Source of the DNA: Chrysopilus asiliformis
Taxonomy: Eukaryota > Arthropoda > Insecta > Diptera > Rhagionidae
NCBI GenBank assembly: GCA_964034945.1
Contig: OZ035960.1
Span: forward strand, 111,607,324 to 111,671,323
Reading direction: 5' to 3'
DNA length: 64,000 nt
The notes beneath the pieces were generated by a model. That model was not told where the DNA came from, did not search any database, and saw nothing but the letters and a program-made list of their open reading frames with translations. A program made the translations under genes and the position numbers. Positions 46,001 through 58,623 of the stretch are shown here, one piece after another; the stretch's first letter is position 1; each line of letters opens with the position of its first letter.

Positions 46001-47445
46001 TTACCTACAACTAATTATCAAACAGAATAAGGAGATTTTCAGATACGAATTTTAAGGGAATGGAAATGAAATTTTTGATAAAATATTAATACGTCGATTA
46101 CGGATAATATTGGAAACGGCAACAATGCTTTTCTTTTGAAAATTTTATTTTACAACATATTTTTACACGCATTCATTTTTAATTCTGCATCTAGCTGTTG
46201 TTTAACCTTTAGACTACAGACTTTTTTCATTAAAATCATAGAATTTTGTTTTAAATATTTGTTATAAATATATTTGGAATCTATGAAATCACCGACATTG
46301 TATGCCCGGCTGTCTAGTGGTTAAAAATCCGACCATTCGGGTGATAATACAATGTTTTCACTTCTTCATTCTTGTAAAGATCATGGAAAGTCCTGGGAGG
46401 TTGTTTTCGTAAATGCACAAAATTGAGACACTTGTTCTCCTATTCCGGATACAAACAGAACCAATTTTGCGATTTTCTCGAAAACGGTAATCATAAACTC
46501 AAAATTAAAGTGGTCACCCTCGTCAAACTCTCGCCCCACCCCTTTAGTGCTTCCACCGACCTACGACGCTGTATTTAAATCAAAAAATAAATAAAATGTT
46601 TTTCATTTCTCTTAGAATCTAACAGTACAAAAAAAATTAAATATAAATTTACTTTATAATTAATTGTTCTTGTTAAGAAAACTTTATTTTGTATCTTTGT
46701 GGATATCCCACTCAGATAAACATTAAGTTTATCTTTTAAGCAATTCACGACCCATCATCCTTCGCACCAGTACTTCTGCCATTCCTACAGATTTATTACT
46801 TTATCTGTATGAAAACAATTTTAATCATATTTCAAAATGTTACTCCGATAGTTCATTTTTGTTTTGTGTATCATGAGTTTTTTGTACCAGGATTATTAAT
46901 GAAAAAGTTGTCGTTTTTGTTCGTAAAATTTATGATTCCAGTTCGTAAAGAGTTGAAAAATAAAAAAAAATGAAGTCACAATTAACTCATTTACAGCAAA
47001 AAGTGTCGAGATATTTATTATATGTATTTGACAACAGTCGAAAGTATATTTAGCTTGAATATTGTGTTTCTTTACAGTTTTGTGGGTGGAGGTTTGAAAT
47101 TCCTGTGGACTTTTTTACAATGACAAATTATTTGACATTTTTTCAGCTAATAATCGCTTTTGCAAATCCACCACACTCGTCAGACTTTTTCGCGTTTTTG
47201 TTTGGAATTCAATACCGTGTCGTGACATTACCGCGAACCCACCACCCCCTTAAATATGTTACGTGTTTTATGGATCGCCTCTAGATAATTGAAACATATT
47301 GGCATCCCTCGATTCAAGACGTTTCGTTATACAACGCAATAGGCCGTATGCATAAAAATGAACATACGCTTATACTCCACTTTTTTGGTGAAAATTCTCC
47401 AATTTTTCTGATCAAAAGTTAGCAAGTTCCGTGCTTCGGAAGCAG
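43003..47445. other. No gene seen
   Basis: AT-rich DNA. At 46303-46350 cggctgtctagtggttaaaa looks like a tRNA A box but has no B box or acceptor stem. At 46505 TGGTCACCCT is a lone Rep-3-like end. Confidence 0.4.
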
Positions 47446-47641
47446 GGCACCAATCATGTAGTCCGACACGTCTCTGTCTTTCGACTTCGACGCAGCTTTT
47501 AACTCTTGACTTCGCCATATCTGCAGCTTGAAATTTCGATTCTGACTGTCATTCTAGAAAATTTGAAGCTGCTGATATGGCGAGTTAAAAGCTGCTTCGA
47601 AGTCGAAAGACAGAGACGCGTCCGAATATATGATTGGTGCC
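47446..47641. mobile_element. CWG foldback MITE, copy 3 (196 bp)
   Basis: Same arms as the copies at 23281 and 26138 but lacks about 36 bp at the centre. The flanks are CAG (left) and CTG (right), so they differ at the middle base, either through mutation or because the insertion was altered. Confidence 0.9.
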
Positions 47642-47709
47642 CTGGTGTTTTTTACCAAATGCTAAGCAAGCGTATTTGCTCAATTTTATTCATACAAATT
47701 TGAAAATTT

Positions 47710-48181
47710 GCTCCAAAGAAGTTGAGTACAAGCACATGCTCAATTTTTATAAATACGGCGGAACATCATGAAGTTATAACCGCCCAAAAACGTGGTGAAC
47801 TGATAGATGCCTGTATTAAGCTATGTTGCGACAAACTGAGATTTCGTGAGGACTTCATTAATGCAAATACCAAAAAATTGAATGTCTCTCCCAAAGCGCT
47901 TTGCAAATTTCGTAAGAATTTTCAATATCCAATGAAAAACATCCAACGGATTCCTTCAGAAAAATCCTCAACTCGATTTAATATAAAATCTGATGCCAGT
48001 GTCCTTTAACCAAGTAAGATGTATACATTGAAGGTTTATTATATTCTTAAAGAATTCTTATACGGAATGGGAGAGAATACAAAAAAAAACGGAATAAGAA
48101 GACGAAATAAAGGGGTAAGGCTCAAGTGCTGCCTCGACGAACTCAATGAGAATGATGACAATGTGGGCGATATTAACAATG
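47710..48181 (+). pseudogene. Candidate coding remnant ending at a splice donor
   Basis: One plus frame is open from about 47713 to 48006. It contains HHEVITAQKRGELIDACIKL and CCDKLRFREDF, meets one TAA at 48007-48009, and continues open to 48181, where the codon run CLDELNENDDNVGDINN meets G-GTAAGTGA, a near-consensus splice donor. The second part has its own ATG at 48019. The charged composition is unlike the A/T-run frames elsewhere. It could be a decayed gene, or 48019-48181 could be a real exon. No family recognised, and the CWG foldback lies directly upstream. Confidence 0.3.
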
Positions 48182-48189
48182 GTAAGTGA

Positions 48190-50184
48190 CATCCTTGAGA
48201 AGTTGAATATATTTCATCGAAAAGTGTCGTCAAGATTTAGACCGGTTTTTCCTTCATCCTTTTGAACAAGGTTTTCATTTTATTTTTTATTTATTTTTTT
48301 TGCTCTGATTAAGAGCACCCTTTTTTTATTAAGATCTAGACATTTGAAGGTTTTCACGGGTTAAAGGTCGGCTGGGGTGGATTTTTATGAACACAGCGGG
48401 GCGTAAGGACCTTTACTGCCGGAAAGGATTCGGGATAGGAATACATGATTAAGAATACATGGTCGAGGACTAGAGTAGAACAATTTTTTTACATATCAAA
48501 CTTTTATCGGTAAAAATATTCACGAAAAATATTTTCATTTCGTCAATCATAGACACATCACAAACTCATAAGAACTGAGTAGATTTTTTAGTTTTATTTT
48601 AGTCCCTTTTTTAGTTTTTGATGTTCTATGAATTTAATTTAAATTCGTTGTAGGGATGGAAACTGTTAAGGGTTCTCTTATAATACACGGGATCAAATTT
48701 GATCCAACCTTGAAAGAATATTTGGTTCACATAATATTTTTAAGTCGTCAATAGATGAGTTAAATATCCTTCTGGATAATCCTTGCATTACAAATGGCCA
48801 CGTGGATGAGATTTAGGATTTATTTTGTAGAAATTTTAAAGTAGGGTCCAAGCTCGTGTACTTAAGGACTTTTCCTTCCTTCTATAATCAGAAATTAGGT
48901 GTCATTTGCAATTAATTTCGCAATGTCGTTTATTTACCTTTTGATACACGCTTCGAATTGCTACAGCAGAGAGTTGGTGTCCCTTATTTGCTTCGAATTT
49001 AGGGCAGACTCGTAGGTGTTTCGCATTCTTAATTAATTAGAGGCACGTGGATAAAACATGACTTCGGTAAAGACGAAATGGCTATTTTTAGCTCTTTAGT
49101 TTGGTGCACACAATAATAAAATCGAAAAACTGAAATGAGAAATTCGTGACCAGAAACGAAGAAATTTTTGGGTAAGAAATGAATTTCAAAAAAAAATTTC
49201 AAGAGTCCAAAGTTTGTGGTAATTTTTTGTGATTAATATTTATTTTTCTCGATTTTCTTCACAATGGGCCGGGAATTTAGTACTGAGAAAGATGGAACTA
49301 TTCAGACAATTTCAATTTCTCACAAAAAATAAAAGGAAAATTTCTACTCTTCGACCGATTGTGCTAAAATTTTAAGGAAGAGTGCCACAGGAAATCAATT
49401 TTTGCCAGAAATTATGTGTCAGGCATGGAATTCTAGACCTACACCTTATATTTGCGTTATTCTACCTGAACCCTTCTACGGTTTCTCCATTTTCTCCAGT
49501 CTTAGACCTCGCAGCTTACTGGACACCCGGCCTTATGCTTAAGCTACCAATTCTGATAAAAATCTCTTAAGCGGTTCGAAAGATAAATGGAAGAAGTTAG
49601 AAAAGTCTCTTTGTCTTAGCAATTTTCTTGAAAAATTAAACCGTTTTTGAGTGAAATTGCAGAAATTTTTTATTCTGGTCTGTTAGAGGGGGAAATAGTG
49701 GTTTAATTTTCACAGTTTTTTTTAAAGACTAGACTTATAATATAAGTCGGATTTGTGTTAAATTTTAAGTCTATACCTCAATCAGTTCTTGAGTTTTCGA
49801 ATGGCTTTCGATTTCTAAAGTAAAAATAGATTATCCAACTTTTTATCATATGAGGTTTAATTATTTAAGCTATGTGGATTAAGCCGTGTTTGAAAAAAGA
49901 TTTTCACTCTCGAAAGACAATTGCTTCACAGCTTTGACTTTTCTCATTCAAAATATCCATTTTAAAGAAATTTCAATTGCAATTAACTGAATGTCAAAAA
50001 AACATTAACACAATTAGATTTAATTGACGGAAATATTTGATCTGAGCCAATTCGAATAATGTCAACACTCAACATTCTTATTAGAATAAAGCCGGGGAAA
50101 ATGAGAAAACGCTGAGTGTGGAAAACAGCTAAACGAACCTTAAAATGTGCATTTCCGTAAAAAATCTCTGATTCGTTTTCCACA
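48190..50184. other. No gene seen
   Basis: AT-rich. A few 60-codon frames have no recognisable content. Confidence 0.4.
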
Positions 50185-50185
50185 G

Positions 50186-50427
50186 TGTCGTGGAATTTTC
50201 TTTACTCTTCCCCTGGCCCATTCTATGTTTCATCCGTTTTTATCGTTCAACTTCCTGAAAAGAATGCTGAAAGCTCATCTGTTGGATGCTGGAACTCATA
50301 CGAAGAAAATGATGGCAATTCCATGGTGCTTATACGAGATGAAAAAGAAGAGTCAATGGAATATCCGGAATGGGATTTCGTCTTAGAGACGCCAACCGAA
50401 AGAACATTTTCCATCCCCATCAAATGA
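50186..50427 (+). CDS. Candidate terminal exon, product unknown
   Basis: A strong-looking acceptor (tctctgattcgttttccacag) ends at 50185. From there a frame in phase 1 runs about 80 codons to a TGA at 50425-50427. The translation is acidic and mixed (EKNAESSSVGCWNSYEENDG, then EYPEWDFVLETPTERTFSI), unlike low-complexity frames nearby. This would be a last coding exon. No upstream exon was found and I do not recognise the protein. It may also be a chance frame. Confidence 0.3.
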
Positions 50428-53400
50428 ATGATACTTTCACATTGCTGTGCAATTTTATGCCGTATGCTTGGTTTACTTGGAATCATTTCTTCGCATTCAA
50501 GGTCGATGGCACATAAAAAGATGTCGGCAAATGCCAATTGCTAACGGAGATAGGGGGTTGTTAGAATGGAAGCGGTTTGCGGATGCTATTCCTTTAGAAG
50601 AAAAGATGACGGTTTATGGTGGCTTTTTTGCGAAATGAGTTGCACGAATCTTCTTTCAGTTTGATAAATGAATATTTTACGTTGTGTCGTTTCTGGGTTT
50701 TGTTTTTCAGTGGTTAAATGTTGGTTTTTTGCATTTATTTTATTTTAGGATTACCACTAAAGAAGCAATGTGTGACTTAAAGTCGAAATATTTGTTCTAA
50801 ATAACAAAATTTTAAAATGCGTCACGATAATTTTAACCTTTTTCGACCCCCCTTCTTTAGGGAAAATGTGCCATACTTTTCGAGGCATTAAATAACTCTA
50901 AACCCCCCCCCCCTCCCTCCTCTATGCAAAGTCATCGAATTCGAGCAAAGAAAATGTGGCCACCTTATTTTTATGGTGCCTGAAAGTAGGCAAAAGTTTT
51001 TTTTTTTTGAAACTCCTAAAAATTAAATCCACTACAGAAGGTGACACGGCAAAAGAACAGAACGTCAAGGAAATAGAAGATTTTTGCGAGCTATTTTTCA
51101 ACGTTCCCGATTCATACGAACTTCTGCCCTGATATCTCTTCCAATTCTGGAAGAATTTTTATGTAACTTTTACCATTTAACGGTCGTTCTGGAAGCAAAT
51201 TTCTGTCCCACTATGGTCTAAACCATACTTCCTGTAAACTCTCTCCTCTTTCTTTTAAAATTTAAGATTTCTTGATATTCCAGGGAAAACAAAAGTTGTA
51301 ATTTAACTACAAAACATATTTTGGATTTTTTTTGTTTGTCCTAATAGTGAAGTTTTCTATAATTAATCTAATTATGATGTATGGATGACCAAGGACTCCA
51401 AATTTTGTTACTTGGGCAGATTTCTCGAAACTCTTCGGTGAATCTCATCCACACTGTATTAGGGAAGAATGAGGTTATAAGAGTATATTCCAAGTTTATG
51501 TATAAGAAAACGGAACTGTTAAAGGCGTGATGCCATAAAAGGACTATAATGTAATAAAAAGCAGAGCTTTTCTTTGTGCCATAAACACAAAGACAAAAGC
51601 AGAGAAACAAAAAAATTAAGTTAGAATAGAAATAAGAAGATATACCGAAATCAGCCGCACAATTTCGACGTTTTTTTTTTTTTGTCTCTTTGCCTTAATT
51701 TACTATGCTGTGCTTATGCTATATTTATGTTTGGTGGTTGGTTAGTTGCTTGATGATGATGGCAAAAATACTCGGCTTGACTTGAACTCAGGATTGTATT
51801 CCATTCCATGCCAGTATTTTGTATGTCCTAAGAATTAAATTATTCGTACGAGTTTATCGCCCATTTAATCAAGCGAATCCTCTTGGCTACCATCATCTAA
51901 ATTGAGTTGGGAATTGTTTTCGAGTCGGGGATAATTGGTGGACAAACGCAATTACAGGAAAAGCGTATTTCGCCCCCATTTTCTGTGATTTCATTCTAAA
52001 AACCACATCGTATTGTTCTATGACATAACTAAATACTAAATACTAAAACATGGCGAATTCAAGAGAAACCAAAATGAAATCAAACAAAACTACGCAACGC
52101 ACAATATTCGAAATTGCCTCTAAACAATGTAAAGTAAAACCGAAAAATAAATAAAATAACTCTCTTTGAGGGCACGTCGTTCTTGTTATATAAAATAAAA
52201 CTAACCAAATGGCTAACAACGGGTAATGAAACTAGTATATACTAAACCGATGGTACTAAATAGGGGTGAATATAATATTCCCTTTGAGCCATAAATACTG
52301 TAATTAAATTTTATTAACTTTTCTTAATTTTATCGCTGACGACAATCGTGGCTGAGAATGAGGTTTCCAATTGTTACAAGATTTACTACAGTTTTATTTC
52401 GACAAAATCTACAATTACAAAAAATATATAGAAAATTTTTGACAATAAAGAATTCGTTTTTTGATGAAATGAAAATTAAAAAGATCGACGTTAATTTTTT
52501 TAAATTAAACCCTACCTCCCCACCCTACTCCATCACCTTTTCATCACCGTTTTCTACACCACTATGACCAAAAGGGCATTTTCACACCTCCTTGGTCAAA
52601 ACAGATTTTCCGGAATTAAAACAGGTAATTCTACCAAATTCGGTTTTCCTACTCCTCAATTCAATCGGCACCACCACAAATTACAGTGAAATTTTCTTCA
52701 GCAGTCCATGAGATAGTTCGCAAGGGAATGATAAGACAGGAGATTGGTTTTACTGGTAGAAAATCTTCGCTGTGGGATCCTTTGCCACTTAAAGAAAACC
52801 TGATCAAAATTGCTTAACAAGCTTTGGAGATAGCTGGTAAGGGGTACTGAAGTGCGGAGGGGAGGGGGGTGATTAAATTTGCTGCTATTGTTATAAGGGA
52901 CTTACTCAGAATAAAAACAACTAATTTTAAAAACTTTAAACAAAAATATTCTCAGATTCTAGCTCCCAAAAATTCATCAACTTTAATTTCAATGATTAGA
53001 AATCATTGAACTTTTGGTTCAAGCACTTTTGAAACAGAAACTTCATTATTTTTGTTTTGAATTTCATAAGTATTAACTATAAGACTGTAAATATGTGATA
53101 AGAAAATTTTCCTAAAAAGGTTTTTCATCCTGGTTTCAATCTTCTAATTAGAGAAATATAAAAAGTCACCACTTTATGAGGTTGGCATGTAACTTAAATT
53201 ATCATCAAAACGCTTTATGAGGAGCGTGCAGTTGAAAAATCGAAAAAAACATTGGAAAGCCAAGAATGAAAATGTCATCCAAGTGAAATTAAAACGAATT
53301 TCGTTATGGATTTAGATTTTGACCTCAGGAGATTGCTTGACAAATCAATTTCGAAACCACATAAATTTATTACTATACAAAATTTCTCTAGCTCTAAACT

Positions 53401-53790
53401 AATGTGGTTTTCACGCTAGATTAATATTCAAGATAAATATTAACTGCTCTGCCACCACTAGTTTTCCCTATCCAACAATTTTTGCCCGATATTTTCTGGA
53501 ATTTTAGTTTCATCCCAATGGATTAATATTAGCTTAGAGCTTTACTAATTACAATATTTAGACATGCATAGAAAATATAACCAACTGTTTTGGTTATTTT
53601 CCACACTGTAGATATATGGAAAACCGTCAACTGGGAAAAACTTGAAAAATGAAGACTAGAAAAAAAGCGGATGAACTTTCGATGTAAAATAGTGGGAAAG
53701 TTTGAGATTTCCGAAGAAAATGTGGAGAATTCTCTAAGGATAGTTTTATGATTAAAATATTCCATGAGCATATGAAGATTCCCTTGGCTA
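50428..53790. other. No gene seen
   Basis: A C9 run lies at about 50905 and a T run at 51671-51685. Nothing coding is recognised. Confidence 0.4.
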
Positions 53791-53799
53791 CACTCGCAC

Positions 53800-53853
53800 G
53801 CTCGTAGTCAGTCTAGTTGTTGTTTTGTGTTTCGCGGTTGACGGAGTTTTCGC
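53800..53853 (+). promoter_or_regulatory. Possible insect core promoter (initiator type)
   Basis: TCAGTC (53808-53813) matches the arthropod initiator. GGTTG at 53836-53840 resembles a downstream promoter element but begins at +27 instead of the usual +28. The stretch to 53853 reads like a short leader (gttgttttgtgtttcgcggt). No TATA box is seen. Signals only, so weak. Confidence 0.25.
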
Positions 53854-54003
53854 ATGGAAACGGAAAATTATCAAATGTCCTTGTCTAATTTTATATTCCC
53901 TTACAGTGAATATGTAAAGAATACAAGGAGAGAGCTAAAACATCTTGGATTTTTATATTCCCTATTTACTAATATTATGGCTTTTTATTTGCATCAATCT
54001 TAG
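53854..54003 (+). CDS. Small frame behind the possible promoter
   Basis: ATG at 53854, 44 bp after the possible start site, opens a 49-codon frame (METENYQMSLSNFIFPYSEY at the start) ending in TAG at 54001-54003. Not recognised. It could be a first exon, an upstream ORF or chance. Confidence 0.2.
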   Translation: METENYQMSLSNFIFPYSEYVKNTRRELKHLGFLYSLFTNIMAFYLHQS

Positions 54004-56879
54004 AGGAGTCTTTCTTAATTCACACAACATCAAGAAGAAATGATTTTATGTACACTTTTTACTCCCCAGTGAAAGATACATAATATCTTTGCTGCCCAAT
54101 TTAATCATCTTTACACATAATAAAACATGCATATTCCTAGAATTGTACAGAATTTCACATAAATCTGGTGTATGGCAGATTATTTGACTTTTTATTCATG
54201 TTTTAATTAGAGTTTAGTCTAATTATGGTTCAAGTTAATAACTTTATCTGCCTGGTAAAAGAACATTTCTTATCTTCTTGGCTACAGCTGAATCCATACA
54301 TAAATTTATGCTAGCGTAAAATATGCTTGGCTTGTTAACGCATATAGATAGCATAACATATGGCAACTCGTGTCTATGTGTGTATTTCAAAAATTTCGGT
54401 CAAATACTGTGGATATATTGCAAGCATTTGAGAAGGGCAACTGTATGACGATGGGTTTTCCCTTCGTTTTATTGGAGAAAATCTTATGACGATGAAGAAT
54501 ATTCATGAGAGTTGGTTTCATGGTCAAGAAGCCAAATTGAAAATCAAAACCAACAAACGGATATCTCAACATGATGATGACTGAAGTATGATTTACATTT
54601 TTATTGAAAAACATAATTTTAATTAGCATTTGCAAAGTTTATGATTTCTTCTATGAGATTCATAATTTATTTATGTTTAATTATATGCTCTCTTGGGTAT
54701 CGTGTAATCCATTTTGTAAATGATTTCAAAGCTTCCTATGAGGATTTTACCATTTTTATACATTTTTTGACTGAATTATACAACTAAGTGTCACACAAGG
54801 GTTGTTGAAGTTTATTTGGTTTATTGAACGGTTTTATTATTTTCTTTTTTGAAGCAATATTCCATTAGAAAACTGTTAAGTGCTTTTTAAATGACAATAT
54901 ATGTATACCCTCGAGTTTTCTCATGAACTTTTTAAAAATTTTCTCAGTAATAAATTTTAAATCGAATAAATTCTGAATTTTAACACCAAGGGCTAACCAC
55001 AAAAAACCTGTGGTATCATTTTAATCAATCCATCAAGAATCCATGGATTGATTAAAATCCAAAAGACGGACCCCTTTAAGACACTTTTTGAGTTAAATTC
55101 ACATCATATTTTTCTGTGTATGCCTGTAACAAAAAGAGTTAACCCTTACCGTTCATGAGGTTTGGACTATGACGCAGGAATTGGGTTTACTCGAAAATCT
55201 ATGCGCCGCAGGTGAATAAGTATAACTTATCCAATCCCCAACTTTAATCAACCAACACAGATTTCAAATTAACCCTTGACTAGCCTGTCTTTAGATTGGG
55301 TGTTGGCGACCTTCAGCTGAGGCAGTTTAACTTTCATATCTTGTTTTTACTGTCTAAGAGCCATTTGCTAAGAGACTTATGTCTAAGAGACTTATGTCCA
55401 ACTCAAATGATTTAGGACCCAGAATTTTTCGGGGTTTAGGCAGAGTTTAAGCACAACTTAATTCTTTAAGAACAGTCCAAGCAAACGGGCCTTAGTCTGT
55501 AATTTCAGTATTTCCGTTGAGATCATATAAGATCTGGAATGAAGGGATTTAAAAAAAATCATGATTTTATTAAAATTAACCTAAAAGCTTGACCCAAATG
55601 ACCCAGATTTTATGGAACTTCCTCAATTCTTGTCAGATTTTATGAAACTCTTTCATATTGCCAAAAAAAAAAAATCCAACACCTAATTAATCTAATGCTA
55701 ATCACTTTGTGATTTAAAATTACGGGGAAAAAATTCAACAAAAAACATTCAATAAATTTCCACAAGTCTGTAAACCAGAAAACCACACTTCCATTAAGTT
55801 GAGTATAGTTAAGAAACAGATTTTAACTGTCAGAAGAAATTTTCCGTTTAGATAAACAATTAATCATGCTGTTAATATTTTCACCAAGTGAAAACTCTTC
55901 GCATTTCGATTCGCTCCATTGATATCATCCCCAAATCGATTTATAATAAAGCATTTTAAATGTTGTTTCCTTCTTGACTGCCGGAATTATCCCATGAAAC
56001 AAATTTCGAAGCTTTTCCTTATCTATCAGTAAAATAAATACGAAAAATACTTTTTAATAGTATATATAGATAAATATTTAGAAAAATTCGAATCGAATGG
56101 ACAAACGGAATAGTTCGAATTTCCCGCTAGAAATGTTTTCAATAAAAAGTATCACAATATTTTTTCTGATATACTATGACTTACTCAAGAGATTAGTCCA
56201 ACTTGAGTTTATACTCGTATATATTTTGGCTTAACAACTTGCCTTCAAATGTATTTTAAATCGCCCTTCATCCCCAACAGAATGTCAGTTGGCGGAAAAT
56301 CTGCGAGCCAGGAAATTCCTGTAGGTTTGGTTGCCTTGCTATGGAAGTCAAATATGTGGAAACGACAACCAAAGTCGACCTTGGATTATAAATCATTTCA
56401 TATACTAAACCAATTCAGTACACTTCAGCTAACATTTTTACGAAGTAACACTTATGCTATTCCAAGAGTCAGATTCCTGATGTTTTTTTTCCTTGACTGC
56501 TTTCTTCATTTTGACAACTAACCAACATTTAAGGTGTTTTGCTACACGGTTTGAATATTTTTGTATAGACAAATTTTTCTATGGTTAGAAAATTCGCAAT
56601 TGGAGAGATTTTGCCCTAAAAGATTGATTTATTTTCAGGTTTGTGATTTTTAGTGGTTTTACATATAAGTAATTCTTCCAGTATCAATTCAATTTTTATA
56701 CCCGTTTTCGAGAAGAGTTTACAAATCGCATCAAAAATTTTTTTATAAGAGTTCAAGGTTTTTCGATTGCGATTTTCTCAAAAACTACTAATGCTCGTTT
56801 GTATGAATACTTTTCCAATTTATTGTTTTCTAACTGGAAAAATTCCGGTGACAGATTTTTATGTCATATTTTTAATAGT
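54004..56879. other. No gene seen; one perfect hairpin
   Basis: A 16-bp perfect stem with a 9-base loop lies at 55018-55058 (arms ATTTTAATCAATCCAT). A Rep-3-type GCGCCGCAGG word is at 55203. A 90-codon frame (56249-56521) is unrecognised. Confidence 0.45.
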
Positions 56880-57058
56880 TTTTGATTTTTTCCATCCTTT
56901 GAGCCAAATTTCAGGCCAATCGGTTCAGTAGTTTCCCCGCGAAAGAGTAACATAGCGCAAAAACTAAGTTTCGAAATAACTTTACCCCCTCCCCTTACTC
57001 CCTCACCTCTCGGGCTACTTTTTAATGGGTCTGTGTTGGGGCTGGACTCCCGACGAAT
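56880..57058 (+). mobile_element. Family H fragment
   Basis: One core unit (gccaatcggttcagtag, cccctccccttactccctca, tttttaatgggtctgtgttg) without either end. Confidence 0.8.
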
Positions 57059-58030
57059 TTTTTTGTTACAACACTGAAGATGTTTCCTTGATTTAATGAA
57101 AAAGAAAAAAAAACACTGATTCGTTCAATTGTTGGAAGGCCTGCAGGATTTTCCTCCATTGCAAACAAATGAAAAATGCTGCAATAAGAATACTCGAATA
57201 TTTAGTAGTTGACTGCGATTATAAGTAACGAAGTCTTTCAAAATACGTGTGTTCGACAGAAAGCTTTGTTTGTGGTCGGCAGCCATCACGGGCTATCGGC
57301 TGCAGACCTTTAAAATAAAGCATGCTGTTATGCGAAATTTCAAGATATCTCTTCAAAAAGTTAAAGGGCTTTTGATCAGATTTTTGGCTTTGCATAGACA
57401 AATCCTTTTAATAAAAATTTTCCTTACAAAAAATCCTTCACCTTCAAAACCCCTCCCCTGCCACCTCTTGCAATTATGAAGGGATTCGGATTTGGTTTTC
57501 GCAATTATAAAGACCATCTCCTAAGAAACTTTTTCGCTCATTAAAATCTCTCACACCCCCTCTCTGTAAAGGCTTTTCTTTATTCTCTCTTGGACCGCTT
57601 TGGGATTTTTTTTTCGATTTTCACCAATAGATTAGTGGTTTTAGCGGGAAGTGGAGAAAGGGGTATGTAGTAGAAACACAAACTGTTTGTAGTCCTGAAT
57701 AGGATATAGTAATATTAGTACAGAAAACCTCGGTTAAAGAAAAAAAATCGGCTAGAATTGTATATAGCGATGAGATAGCATTATTGTCAGAGCATTAAGC
57801 GATAGCATTAAGCAGCATTATTGTAAACGGGACGTTAGCATTAAGCAGCATTATTGTCAACTGGGACGTTAGCGATTGACATGTGTCATCAAAAAATCAT
57901 ATAAGCCACGGCAGACGTAAATGCTGCTTCCGTGGTGTCTACTAAAGTTTTTCATAATTTACTCTGTTATTAGTTTCATTCAAGAATAATTTAATGCGAA
58001 TTGTGTAGGAAAAAAAACTTTCCAATCTAT
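57059..58030. other. No gene seen; 33-bp direct repeat
   Basis: The unit tagcattaagcagcattatt-gt-aac-gggacgt is present twice in tandem (57803-57869), with a half unit before it. A C-rich patch lies near 57450-57470. Nothing coding is recognised. Confidence 0.45.
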
Positions 58031-58623
58031 AAACATAACAAAAGCTATAATTGCCAATCTGGCAATCATTGGAGACCCGTATGGTGATATTCGTATCAAA
58101 ATTCGAACAGTTGTACCAAAATTCCACTTTGAAGTCAAACTTTCCAATAAGAATTTTTAAAATTTATTCCAATCGGATTTTGATGTATGGGAGTTTTATG
58201 TAGAATCATATCCTAAATAACTTTTGTTCTTGGACTTTTTTGATAAGATGCACCGTTTTTGAGATATTCACAAAAACCGTTTTCGTTCGTATGGGGGGTG
58301 CCCCCCCTAATGGTCCATTTTTGCCCATTAACGAACTTAGCCTCGCATTTTACGAAAAACGGATCCGCGCAAAATTTCAAGTCTCTAGCTCAATCCGTGC
58401 GCCCGCAATCCGCGCCACAGACAGACGGACAGACAGACGGACAGACAGACAGACGGACAGACGGACAGACGGACAGACGGACGGACATGCAGAAATTAAT
58501 TATTTTTATCATTCTAAACACACTGGTGTAATTCATTTTTGTGTGTGATGACGGGATCTTGGCGTTACAAACGGTAAGGCAAAGTTAATATACCCTTTGG
58601 TTTCACCATACGGGTATAAAAAA
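58031..58623 (+). mobile_element. Rep-1 interspersed repeat, copy 2
   Basis: Full-length counterpart of 12840-13429 with the same ends, the GGGGGG/CCCCCC block near 58294 and a CAGACGGA array at 58421-58487. The two copies differ at a small share of positions, so the family was active relatively recently. Confidence 0.85.

Noticed and set aside
46303..46350. tRNA-like A box
   Set aside because: No B box at the expected distance and no acceptor or anticodon stem could be formed.
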